Below, one piece after another: positions 37,276 through 47,775 of a DNA stretch of 64,000 nt. The translations under genes were made by a program, and so were the position numbers. Source of the stretch: Hypericum androsaemum (taxonomy: Eukaryota; Streptophyta; Magnoliopsida; Malpighiales; Hypericaceae); NCBI GenBank assembly GCA_963995505.1, contig OZ023197.1, positions 8,545,827-8,609,826 on the forward strand, given 5' to 3'. How positions within the stretch are numbered: the first letter of the stretch is position 1; the number at the start of each line of letters is the position of its first letter. The notes under the pieces are model-generated. The model was given only the letters and a program-made list of their open reading frames with translations. It did no database searches and was not told where the DNA came from.

Positions 37276-38379
37276 TCCAATGATGACCAAGAGTTGGCCA
37301 ATAAGGACCAGGAGTTGGGCAATCATGAGGTCGATGAGGACGAAGTAGAGTTAGTTAATGAGGAGGAGGTTTTGGGCAATCATGAGGTGGATAAGGACAA
37401 AGTAGAGTTGGGCAAAGAGGACGAGGATCAGATCCAAGAGGATAAGGGTGGCGAGGATGAGGATAATGGCAATGTGAATAAGAATAGTCCTAATGAGAGG
37501 CGTAGAGAGGATATTGATCCTGATGAAAAGTGGGCCATCATACGATGTATGGCAAAAGATACATGTGAGTTGGCCAACATATCGAGCCCTTTAACATATG
37601 ATACAAGTTTCTATGATGAAGCTTTTGCCTTTGCAGATAAGTTTACAGTCGGTGGTGCTGATGGTTCGAACGCTCCGTCTGCTATAGAGGATGTTCACAG
37701 CACAGTCCGTGAATCAGAACTAATAGTGTTGCCTAATAAAGATGACACTAAAGTGATTGATGATAAGAGAAAGATGAAAGTCAGCTACGCTCTTGGGACT
37801 CCATATACGGATCGTGCCCTTAAGAAGAGAAAGAAAGTTTCGGCACCAAAAAGGGGCAAGAAGCCGATAGTAATGGTGGATGATGATGATGATTTTTAGA
37901 TTATTGAAGGTAGCAATTTCATCAATGCACCACCCAGACAGTTCACTCATAATTTTGTCATAACAGATGAGAAGGTGGATGCTACAAAGGTTTATTTTAA
38001 GTCTTTGACCGGTGCCTAGAAGAATATTCTTGTCAAGTATGCAAACGATAAAACTAAAGCAACAGAATTACCGTAAGTCTTATATTATTTAATAGTTACC
38101 TTTTGCACACAACATTATTATGATAATGTAAAATTTTTTTACAGTGGTGAGCAACTGGGTTTTGACCACTGTGAGCATTTAATGTGCAAAGACTTTGAAA
38201 CCCTGCAGGCAAGGCAATGGCCAATGGGTTTCTTCGGGAGGTGTGGATGCGTATGCACGCTTTTTTATAAGATGTGTGCATAATATGGACCAACCTATTG
38301 ATCGCATTGTGTTCCCTATCGATACTATTGTTAGTATTTTCTTATTGCTTCGTAAGTTATACACTAATTTAATATTTTG

Positions 38380-38735
38380 AGTGTGCATTGATATTGGTAT
38401 GGATGTGAATAGGTACTGGTTTGAGATTGAATTGATATTGGTTTGGTTGTGAATAGATACTGGTTTGAGTATGAGTTCTTACTGGTTTGAATGTGAATTA
38501 CTACTGGTTTGAATGTGAGCAGATACTTGTTTGAAATTGAATTGATACTGGTTTCAACTTGGATTGATATTGGTTTGGATGTGATTAGATACTGGTTTGT
38601 ATGTGAATTGATATTTGGTTTGTTTGGAATCGATATTTGTTTGAGTGTGGAGTTATAATGGTGTGAATGTGCATTTGATATTGGTTTAGTTGTGAATGGA
38701 TACTGGTTTGTGTGTGAATAGATATTGAACAATAC
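38380..38735 (+). repeat. Tandem ~21-bp repeat, block 3
   Basis: Same unit again (GTGAATAGATACTGGTTTGA...). It begins where the Ulp1-like coding similarity stops. Confidence 0.85.
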
Positions 38736-38940
38736 GTTGAGGTCCTGGCGTTGGTTTTGGCGTAATTTTTTTTCCTTTTTTAATCTGTTTCATAAATCTA
38801 TTAACTCTAATTTGTAGATTGGTTAGGTTAATAATGCTTTTCCACTATTATCCCTGATTATGTTATTACTCCTTTTGATCCATTTCAGTGGGGACAACCC
38901 TTGTTCCCACTTAATCCAGCCCCATAAACGAGGGTGCAGA

Positions 38941-40130
38941 GGCCCTCCTAATCTTTATTATTAGGGATAGCAAAAATATCCATATCCCGTGGGTCAGATT
39001 CTACCCTATCCCTATGGGTCGAGGGTCTGTTGACTTTGACTGGGTCTAGGGTATGGTATGCGTATGAGTATGAGTATGGATATGGGTGTGGGTCCACTTT
39101 TAGATGTGGGGTCTAGGGTAGGGTATGAGTATAAGTATGGGTATGGGTCCACTTTTAGAGGTCGGGTCTAGGGTAGGGTATGAATCCTATAAATTTCTAC
39201 CATACTCTTAACCTTTTATCCTACTTTGGATACTACCATAACTAGACCCTCATTAGACCATCATTTGACTCTTTTATCTTCATTTATTACTTGTAATTTG
39301 AGATAGAGTTCTCAGATATTCTAGAATATGTTTCATGATATCGACTCCAAAATTTGAGATAAATATAAATATAATTTTTTTATTGATATACTATATATTT
39401 CATGATTAATCTTTATATTCATTGTGATTTATTTGAATTATATATATATATATAATTATGTTAAAAAATTATCAAAAATGTAGTGCATTTAATTTAAGAG
39501 TCGGACCATGCAGACCAAATAGAGCTTGCGGACCCTAAGAGTAAGGGTATGGGTCTAATAATAAAATTAATTGAATGTCGAGGGTAGGGTATGGATAGGA
39601 TCTTATCTATACCCAACCCGACCCCACCCATCGCCATCCATATTTATCATCATCAAGCGGATAAAAGAGCACGGATACATCTTGGTAAACTAATCTCCTT
39701 AATATCAGTACAATTGTAAACATGGTTCAAACGGCCTATTAAGCATACATAATCAAAGGTAATCGTCAAGACATGCTTGGAGAAGGCATCAACCACACGT
39801 TTACCTTCTCTCCACGTGTGTTGAATATGGATCTCCCACTTGCAATCAAGCAGCTCTCTAGCTCAGGTACAAAGGGCCCCCCTAATCTTTATTATCATCA
39901 ACCGGACAAAAGAGCGCGGGTACATCTTGGTAAACTAATCTCCTTAATATCTGTAAAAATCTAAACATGGTTCAAATGGCCTATTAAACACACATAATCA
40001 AAGGTAATCATAAATGCATGCTTGGAGCTGGCATCAACTACACTGTTACCTTCTCGCCACATATGTTGAATATGAATCTCCCACTCGCAATCAAGCAACT
40101 CTTTAGCTTGGTGAATAAGGGCCGCCAACG
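38941..40130. repeat. Tandem duplication (~245 bp unit) of the LINE 3' end, copy A split by a MITE
   Basis: Copy B (about 39888-40130) and copy A (39643-39887, plus 38941-38961 on the other side of the MITE) share CATCTTGGTAAACTAATCTC, GGCCTATTAA and ATAATCAAAGGTAATC at an offset of about 245 bp. The block CTAATCTTTATTAT is intact in copy B and split by the MITE in copy A. Confidence 0.75.
38962..39642. mobile_element. hAT-like MITE in the LINE 3' region
   Basis: The ends TAGGGATAGCAA and (reverse complement of the right end) TATGGATGGCGA form a short imperfect TIR. TTTATTAT (38954-38961) and TTTATCAT (39643-39650) are the 8-bp duplication with one change. The undisturbed site exists in the tandem copy at about 39887, which proves the insertion. 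Subterminal regions are arrays of GGGTATGGGTATGAGTATGG-like repeats. Confidence 0.8.
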
Positions 40131-40975
40131 GGTGGTTCGGACCAATATGATAGCCTTGTTAACCTCCACTTGCACTCTACAGTAGGTTCTATCCCATGCT
40201 AGCTCGAGACCCAAGATGAGTGTCCAGTGCTCGAAAACTAGAGATGTGTAGTGTTTGATGTCCTTCGATAAGCCACTAAGCCAATGCCTGCCAAAGTCGC
40301 GTACGACACCACCGTCACTTGCTTGACCAAGATTGCTCATGGAGACACCGTCAATATTGAGGTTGACGAAGCCTTCTGCTGGACGAACCCATGCCATTAG
40401 AATCTCATGTTGTAGTGGTAATGGAGTAATCAGGTCTGACAACACTCGAGAAAACTCCTGTGCATGTGTACGAATGATGGAGGGGGTATGCCCCGTAGTG
40501 GTACCGTTATATACACCGCGTCAGTGTGCCATCGCTAAAGCCCCTAGTATGATGTAAGAAAGGTGGTCGTCCAGGGGATATCACCACTGCAGTACTCATC
40601 AATGATGTTAGTCCGCAGCCACTTACTAGGGTCCTTCTCCGTGTATAAACTCTGTGTTCGTCTGGGTAATATCATAGTCCATAATACTCTAGAGAACCTG
40701 CAATCACAAGACATATGCATCAGAGACTCTATATGTATGCCACACCTAGGGCAGTAGCTCCAGGTGGTGAAGTGCCTCTGCCCGCGCTCCTTGTTTGTCA
40801 TCAGCCTGTCATGACAGAAGAAATAAGTAAATAAATGAACACGCTCGGGAACCCTTAGTGTCCTGATCCACCTTTATATAGAGTCCCTTGATGACACAGT
40901 CTTTACCCTACATAACTCCCGGTAAAGGAATAGGGTAGAGAAACGGCCATCGAGGGAGAGTCCCCAGGAGATGGC
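40038..40975 (-). pseudogene. LINE ORF2 C-terminus: zf-RVT and RNase H
   Basis: Reading leftward from 40975: SWGLSLDGRFSTLF, then the zinc-binding reverse-transcriptase domain (RVPERVHLFTYFF; YCPRCGIHIESLMHM with CxxC...H). It is broken near 40544. A plant RNase H-like domain follows from 40445 (VNLNIDGVSM with the first catalytic Asp; SDGGVVRDF; FEHWTLILGLELAW). It ends in frame-shifted WRxGN-type sequence near 40040. Stops and frame changes show it is dead. Confidence 0.75.
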
Positions 40976-40977
40976 AT

Positions 40978-42284
40978 TGATACGAGTCAAATCACATAAT
41001 TATATTTATTATATTTTTTGTTATGTTTAATGTGTCTTTTGTATAGTTTCACATTCATTCTATTGCGTCTTTTGCCATTTTATGTTAGTTGTGTCTTGAG
41101 AGTGCATATTTACATTCCGTCGTATTTTTTAGAAGTTTGAGAGCCACACGAAGCGAGGAGTAGATGAAGAGCTAAGAGCGTAGGAGTGGGAGAGTTCGAG
41201 AGGAAGACAAAAATTAGGACAGGCTATGCATACAACCAAGCGTACACATGTCCTAAGGAGGCATACACTACATTTTGCATGTAAGATGAGGCGTACGCTT
41301 GATCTTTAGCATATGCCCGATTCAGGCTGCCACATCATTAGTCACGTCCGACATAAAATATTTTCATCACCATTTTTTCATTACCTTTTGGGGCGACTAT
41401 AGACTAGGGTTTTTTCTGTTGGAGCCCTCCTGCATGTTTAGGTTTTTTTTTCATTCTAGTTCTATATAAACTCCTTGAGGTCTATGTAATAGAACAAGTT
41501 GTACATACATTCATACTTTTATGTTCGTACGTTTGTACTTTTCCATTGGTATGGAGACTTCCGTCAATTTGGTAATTTCTTTGCTTTCTGTTGTGCTTTT
41601 CCTTATTTTGTCCAACATGGCTAGTATGAGTAGGGAGTAGTCTCCTTATTGAGTGCGATGCCCTTATAACGTAGTTGTTAGGTTAGGTTATGGATTGAAT
41701 ATATACAGTAATATTTGCTAATTCAATGATCGTAATACTTAGTTTAAACTGATCACTTTGACTTTGATCTAAGTTCTCTCTAAGAGGTCGAGAGGTAATT
41801 AAAGTTAACAGAAGAATCCATCAGCACTTCTTAAGGTAGACGAAGAGAGATCTCCCTATTGAGAGATGATCCTCAACAAGGAAATTTCATAACTGGAATT
41901 AGGGTTAGTCATAGTACTAGTTGACCGCGAGAGCTAGATTAGTCTATACGATTAGGTCGACGTTTAGTTTTTCTATCTAGCTAGCGAGAGTAGTAAGTAG
42001 TCGCATTAGACAACTCTCGATACTAGTTAGGTCTTAATAAAATTCATAACCGATATCTAGAAATTCTTTAGCGTATCACACTCATCTTCACCATTGATAG
42101 ATCCACCGATTTATTTATTATTTTGTTCCATTTATTTTAATTTTTCGTATTTTTGTAAATTCTAACTCAATTTTGTAAACCAATTCAGTCGCAGTTTGCG
42201 TGCCAATATCTCAATTCAAAACTACTTACTCACTATACTATTTGATTAGGATAGATAAATTTATAGTTAATTTACTGTGTGTCA
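40978..42284 (+). repeat. 5' LTR of Gypsy-type element
   Basis: Starts TGATACGAGT at the exact point where LINE coding similarity ends, and finishes GTGTCA just before a PBS, giving about 1307 bp. No second copy lies in the window, so the boundary rests on TG...CA, the PBS and the LINE breakpoint. Confidence 0.65.
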
Positions 42285-42286
42285 AA

Positions 42287-42305
42287 TTGGCACTGTCGAC
42301 GAGGA
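42287..42305 (+). promoter_or_regulatory. Primer binding site of the Gypsy element
   Basis: TTGGCACTGTCGACGAGGA differs at a few positions from the TTGGCGCCGTTGCCGGGGA site common in plant Athila/Tat-type Gypsy elements, and sits three bases inside the LTR end. Confidence 0.65.
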
Positions 42306-42397
42306 GTAAGATTTTAGACATACTAATCATAGTTTCTTTTGTTTGCAATCCCACTCTCCCGATTTTTCACATTTTCTTTTTCAGGTACCTCAAGTCT

Positions 42398-42676
42398 ATG
42401 CCTAAAACTTGCAGCAAAATACCCGATCCCGACGTAGATTCAGCATTTGAGGTTGATATTCGTGATATTGAAAGGACAAAAAGGTATGCTAGGAAGAAAA
42501 CTACGGGAGAGGACATGACACAAAATCTATTAAGGAGGAGCCAAACAAGCTCTAGGGGAGCCTCTTGGAGCTCCACCAAGCAGGACACAGCTTAACTCCA
42601 CCATTCTCGCCTGGAATGGAAATCTTAATTGCATGCATCAACCAACCATTGACGCTAATGTTAATAAGGTGAAACC
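42398..42676 (+). pseudogene. Gypsy gag, 5' part (interrupted by Copia 3)
   Basis: Starts MPKTCSKIPDPDVD and runs basic and Ser-rich to a stop near 42595. Gag-like reading then continues to the AAACC where Copia 3 inserted. The remainder of gag resumes at 60794 on the far side of the insertion. Confidence 0.6.
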
Positions 42677-44021
42677 TGTTGGTATATATGGCCTAGAGAC
42701 AATCAATATAAGGACATTATACTTGATCACATTCAGTTATATTATTAATGTGCATTAATAATGTTCGGCATTACATAAATGAATATAATGTTTGATTGTT
42801 TGCATATATTTATGTTTATATTCCCATGAACTAGTGTTGTCATTGAGAATGTGAGATCTCAGATGACTATGCACGTAATTCTTAAATAGCCACAATCAAT
42901 AATCATCGAGAATGAGATATCGATGATGCGATTGAGATTGGTGTGCGATCTGCATCATATCCTTAGAGGATGTAGTGGTTCTCACAACTATGAGATACTA
43001 GGTATTTCATGATGGATGCACAGATACTTTGGAGAGTATTGGCATACCCGACCGAGAAACTGTTTGGTGTATTCTATTTACGTGTCTACGGAAGTATCAG
43101 TTTGTGGAGTAGTGTAATAGTCCTCCGACTTGAGGTCAATACGCACGACATGTACGGAGTGATGGACTTTGACCATGACCAACGCTTGCACTCCTGACGG
43201 GGTAGATACGGCATGTGTTAGGTACATCACGAAGTGCATGTGCGTGGTAGTTGAGCCAAGAATAGGATTCATTCCTCAGATAGACTTGGAAAGAATACTT
43301 GTCTTCTCATAACTAATTGAATCGTTAGTCATTGGCCAATGCACATCACTTTTGGAATGGTGTCTAAAAGTGACAACATGATCAATTAGTAGAATGAGAT
43401 AATATGATTAAGTTATTTGAATAGACACTTAATCATGTTCAAGACTTAATCGAGTATTCGTGAATGAAAGGACCGTATCACTGTGAGCTTCACATTACAG
43501 GTAGTTGCAGTATCCTCGCAACGTACCTCATATGTTGAGATTGTCTGGTCTATTGTCTAGGGTTCGACTAAGACCATTAGTTCGACTAATCGCTTGGCAT
43601 GTGAGGGCCTATGGGTCACACAACAAGTAGTCATAGTTTACGAATTGAGGTTGGTTAGATTAAATATTGATTTGATCAAGAATATTTAATCTATAGAGAA
43701 ATATTATAATTCTATTAGATGAAATTATAATTGTAATTATTTAGTTAAGTTAAATTTAATTAAATACTAATATGTATAGTAAAATTTATTAGATGTTGGA
43801 ATATTGACTGGGTCAAGAAAATAATAGAACGAGCTTGGAGGCTCAAAAGGGAAGTCAATGTTGGAAGCCACTAAGGGCTTCCAACCTTGCCTCCTGGGAA
43901 ACCTACTCCTAAAAGGGTAGGAGTTGGTTAATTATTTTACTATATATACATGTGTGGGTATCAAGGGTTTTGACACATAGAAATTCATTAACCTATATAC
44001 AAAACACATATTTTCTCTAGT
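42677..44021 (+). repeat. 5' LTR of Copia 3, left part
   Basis: Collinear with 59211-60556 of the 3' LTR until CTCTAGT, where the MULE terminal repeat begins. Confidence 0.92.
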
Positions 44022-44264
44022 GGTTTTTTTTTCTGAATGGTGTTACTATTCACCATTTTTTAAGAAAAAAGCGTCCGATTTGAAAGTATTGCGGGGATGG
44101 TGTCCACGTGGCACGGACGCCGAAAAAAGTCAGATCTTGGACCAAGATCCGACTTTTTTTGTCGGATGACCAAGATCCGACTTTTTTTGTCGGATCTTGG
44201 TCATATCCGAAATCTGAATAGGAGATTTCGGATAGCCAAGATCCGACTTTTTTTGTCGGTTCTT
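44022..44264. repeat. Left TIR of the MULE
   Basis: The outer ~110 bp (CATTTTTT..GCGTCCGATTTGAAAGT..GTCCACGTGGCACGGACG) is followed by units of CCAAGATCCGACTTTTTTTG. These pair with neighbouring inverted copies, so each TIR can fold into hairpins. It matches the right TIR except that one 28-29 bp unit is missing here. Two further units follow at 44265-44305. Confidence 0.92.
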
Positions 44265-44321
44265 TAACATATTGGTCCAAGATCCGACTTTTTTTGACAA
44301 ATCTTGGTCGATCATATGGCC

Positions 44322-44328
44322 TATATAA
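44322..44328 (+). promoter_or_regulatory. Candidate TATA box of the transposase gene
   Basis: TATATAA lies just inside the left TIR. A 5' UTR exon ending ACCAG|GTAAA at 44415 and an acceptor TTGTTGTAG ending at 44898 would remove a 483-bp leader intron, placing the ATG 8 bases into the next exon. The pairing of sites is inferred. Confidence 0.45.
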
Positions 44329-44579
44329 TGGATACCTCGCAGAAGCCTTTTGTCATCCCTACGAAGACGTCCTGCATACTGCATACCATAGAAGACCCTG
44401 CCTGCCCAAAACCAGGTAAATTAATTTACTTTAATATTTTGGTATATATGTAGAGTTTGTTCATTAATTTAAAATAATTAGTATATTTTAGCTTTGAAAT
44501 TATTAATTCCTTCTATTTTTTGAGTGTGATATCTGATTGTTTAAAATTTTGTGGGTGTGCGGATTTTAGTACCAACCCC

Positions 44580-44770
44580 AATGGCCAGACCGGTTTAATG
44601 GGTCGGTCGGACCGGTCGGACCGACCGGTCGGTCGGACCGGTCGGTCGGACCGGTCGGTCGGACCGGTTGGTTAGTTTGACCAATCTGACCGGATGTGAA
44701 TTTTTTCTTGGTAAATTCCGGATGGTCGAGTAAAAAAAGTGACCACCCTGCCAGTCCGATTAAATTTCAT
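44580..44770. repeat. Left subterminal GGTCGGACC array
   Basis: About ten overlapping GGTCGGACC / CCGGTCGG motifs, each self-complementary in part, are packed into 44593-44680, with looser copies to 44770. They lie in the presumed leader intron of the transposase gene. A similar array lies near the other end (52830-52995), as expected for transposase-binding subterminal repeats. Confidence 0.75.
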
Positions 44771-44906
44771 CTGGTTCTTAAGGTGGTCGGACCAAAAAAT
44801 TGATGGAGAAGAATGTATGTTTATATGATATTTTCGTTAATATAAATTATGTTTTGTGTTGCTAATATAGAATTGCATACTGTTTTCTTTTGTTGTAGTA
44901 TTCATA

Positions 44907-47597
44907 ATGGCTAACCGGGTTATAAGAATAAAGTTGAAATACGATGGAGTAATTTTCAACAACAATGAAACCGGTTTTGATTACCAAGGTGGTGGGAAAG
45001 AAAAGTTGAAGTTTCATGCAGCATTTGTTAAATACAATATCTTGCGGAAAAAAGTTAACGAAAAGATCCCAATAGGTCCAAATGAAGAATTTGGGCCATT
45101 GATATTTAGATGTCCATTTGGAAGAGGACAATTTGGTCCAATGTTTATTAACGACGATGAAGATGTTAGGATAATGCTGGAGACCATGATTAACTTCTTT
45201 GGACCAATGGTGAAGGAGATTAAGCTTACAATCATTGTGGAAAAGAGGGTTAATAATTACAACCCGTTTGTCGTTGAAGCTGGTACGTCAACGAGGATGG
45301 ATGTTGCTCATGAACCAATATTTGATTGGTTTGAAAATGATCCTAGAGAGGCAGGTCCATATGCCACATACAATTTTGATCGTGAAGACGAAACAGAAGA
45401 AGACGAAGACGAAGACGAAGACGAAGCAGAAGAAGACGAAAATGAAGCAGAAGAAGACGAAGATGAAGAAGAAGTAGTAGAAGAAGAGGAACAACAATAC
45501 CGGGAACAACAATACGGTGAACTCGCTCTAAATGATCCCGGTGAACAATCATCGATGACTGTTTATGGTGAAGAATGGGATTGCGACCGAGCAATAGATG
45601 GAAGTTGTTCTGGTTTGTTGAAAGAGGGTACGATTTGGAAGAGCAAATTTGATGCAAAGAGGGAGATCGAGGCGTTCGTAATGAACGATGGGCGTGAGTT
45701 TGTTCGAAAAGAAACAAGGCCTGAAACTTTTTCTGTGAAGTGTAAAAAATGGGAGACGGATGATTGCAAATGGGAGATCCGTGTCTCACAGGAAAGAAGG
45801 GGCACACTTTTCAGTCCATGGAAAATCGTGAAACACACCTACCCCCATACCTGTGGTCGCCTACGAAAGTCGCAGGATCATAAACAACTCACTTCTGCTT
45901 TCATTGCACAAATTATTAAGAAACGAGTAGAGGAACAACCAGATATTCGTGTGGCCACTTTAAGGTCAGAGATCCACGACCATATGAAGTTTAGACCCTC
46001 GTATACGAAGACTTGGTGGGCAAAAGAGAAGGCGTTTCAAGATTTATGGGGGGATTGGCAAGAATCTTACAATCGCCTTTCGCAATGGTTTGCAGCATGC
46101 AAGGCAAATAATCCTGGAACTGTTGTTGAATGGGAATATTATCACACCCTCCCTGGTTGCGACCATTACGTGGAAGCACTGATGCCTGGAACAAAGATCT
46201 TTAAGCGAGTTTTTTGGAGCTTCAAGCCTTGCATTGAAGCTTTCAAACATTGCATGCCTGTCTTGGAGATTGATGGAACGTTCTTGTATGGAAAATACAA
46301 GCATGTCCTCCTGATCGCCACTGCAATTGATGGTAATAATGCTATAATTCCAATAGCATTTGCTCTGGTAGAGGGTGAGAACACGGATAGTTGGCCGTGG
46401 TTCATGAAACAAGTCCGGAAGCACGTCACGCCTGGCCGACATGGAATATGTGTTATTTCTGATCGACATGCTGGCATATTAAAGGCAATGGATACGGAGT
46501 ATGGTTGGGGAGAAGACAGTGCTACCGCCCATCGATATTGTCTTCGACACGTAGCAAGCAATCTTAACAAACACTTCAAAAACGACGCCATGAGGAATGT
46601 CATGAAGATTGCAGGTGACATGCACAAATGTTTTGTTGTCTAAAACTATTTTACAAGTTGTTACTCCACATTTAATATTTTTACTATGTTGGTTGTAGGA
46701 ATGCAAGCTCAACTGTGGAAGTTGGAAGCTAACATGCGAGAAATATGGAATGTCGACCAGGAGGTCTTCAACTGGATGTATGAACAGGAATTGCCCAAGT
46801 GGAGCTTAGCGTGGGATGGCGGACGCCGATATGGTAACATGACGACGAATATTGCCGAGTGCGTAAATATGATCTTCAAAAAAGTTCGTCGTTTACCGGT
46901 GACAGCCTTGGTGGCAGAGACATTTAACAAGCTAACCGAATATTTTGAAGAGAGATCAACTAAGTGTATGAAAGAGAGCTGTACTGGCAAAATATTGATG
47001 TCACAGAAGCTCCTAAACAGGTTGGAGCGGTGGGAGGGAAAGGCCAATGGACATAGAGTGCGAGTTTCTGACAGTACAGTTGGATCGTGCGAAGTTCGCA
47101 CTGGGTACGATATGAGAAGACAAAAGGGGGACAGAAAGCATTCAGTTAATCTTTCCACAGGATTTTGTGGCTGCGGCAAATTTCAGGCTTACCACTATCC
47201 GTGCTCACATGTGATGGCGTGTTGTACTGAACTTGGCATCGATTACAAGATATTTGTGGATAAGTATTATCGCCTGGAAACCACGCAAGCTTGCTACCAA
47301 CTGAAGTTTGTTCCTCTGGGCAATCCTAAATATTGGCCGTATCCTGAAGATCCAACAGTTGTAAGGCTCATTCCAGATGAAAGATTAGCGAGGGGTAGAG
47401 GACAGCCACGGAAGCGCATACATAATGAAATGGATACAGTGCCTTTCGTCCGCTGTACGCTCTGTAAAACAAGGGGTCACACAAAAGCCAATTGTACTAA
47501 TATAAGAGCAGTTGCGGCAGCAAGAGCGGCTAAAGCAGCTAAAGCGGCAGCTGTATCTGTAGGGGCAAGTACGAGTAGACGCCGTCGTGGACGTTGA
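44907..47597 (+). CDS. mudrA-like: MURA-type Mutator transposase (two exons)
   Basis: Exons 44907-46614 and 46699-47597 join in phase (GCAG|GTGACA ... TTGTAG|GAATGC), giving 868 aa. It cuts and joins the element at its TIRs. N-terminal region 1-120 is of the plant MuDR type; a Glu/Asp stretch lies at about 150-200. The MuDR DNA-binding zinc domain is at about 228-300 (MNDGREFVRKETRPETF; CKKWETDDCKWEI). The MULE catalytic domain has D456 (EIDGTF), D519 (ISDRH) and E623 (NIAECVN), with the conserved CLRH at about 540. A SWIM finger follows at 726-741 (CGCGKFQAYHYPCSH), then a CCHC knuckle at 822-835 (CTLCKTRGHTKANC) and a basic tail. No stop or frameshift is present, so it is probably functional. 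A weak alternative donor near the end could join it to the next gene. Confidence 0.93.
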
Positions 47598-47775
47598 ATT
47601 GTAATTAATTTTGAACTGAAAGGATTGTACTTTGTAATATTTTGTGAAACTCTATGTGGGTTGTGTTGAGTTTCTTTGTAACAGTGTGAAGTTTAAGTTA
47701 CTCTATCTTAGTAGAATAATGACGCATTACACATTTTATGTATATGTTTATTGTCATAATTGTTCAGGTGTGCCG

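Larger units (their letters stand above)
34690..38380 (+). pseudogene. Ulp1/DUF1985-type mobile gene, decayed
   Basis: Exon-like blocks on the plus strand resemble transposon-carried Ulp1 cysteine-protease genes. At 34690-35345 Lys/Glu-rich segments include a duplicated exon near 34940 and 35280 ending in AAG|GTACTAATT. At 35897-36530 there is a DUF1985-like domain (DWARLYILYALGVFLVP, PLKYWLYVDQLS), broken by TGA at 36140. At 36627-36830 is a coiled, acidic segment, and at 37280-37900 an acidic region followed by a basic NLS-like stretch (ALKKRKKVSAPKRGKK). At 38150-38290 is the entry of a Ulp1 domain (CKDFETLQARQW, then out of frame GGVDAYARFF). The His-Asp-Cys catalytic part is absent, and stops occur at 37900 and near 38020. 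SUMO-protease function is lost. Confidence 0.55.
38736..40977 (-). mobile_element. LINE 3' portion, minus orientation, truncated by the Gypsy element
   Basis: Holds the zf-RVT and RNase H end of a non-LTR retrotransposon plus its 3' region. The reading direction is minus; the upstream (5') part is cut at 40977, where the Gypsy LTR begins. The 3' region contains a tandem duplication and a hAT-like MITE. The left (3') boundary is uncertain and no poly(A) tail could be fixed. Confidence 0.65.

Noticed and set aside
43009..43272. Short ORFs repeated at 59546-59806
   Set aside because: They lie inside the two LTR copies of Copia 3, so their conservation reflects LTR duplication, not coding.
45288..45838. 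Minus-strand ORFs rich in Phe, Leu and Val
   Set aside because: Antisense to the acidic GAA/GAC stretch of the transposase gene.
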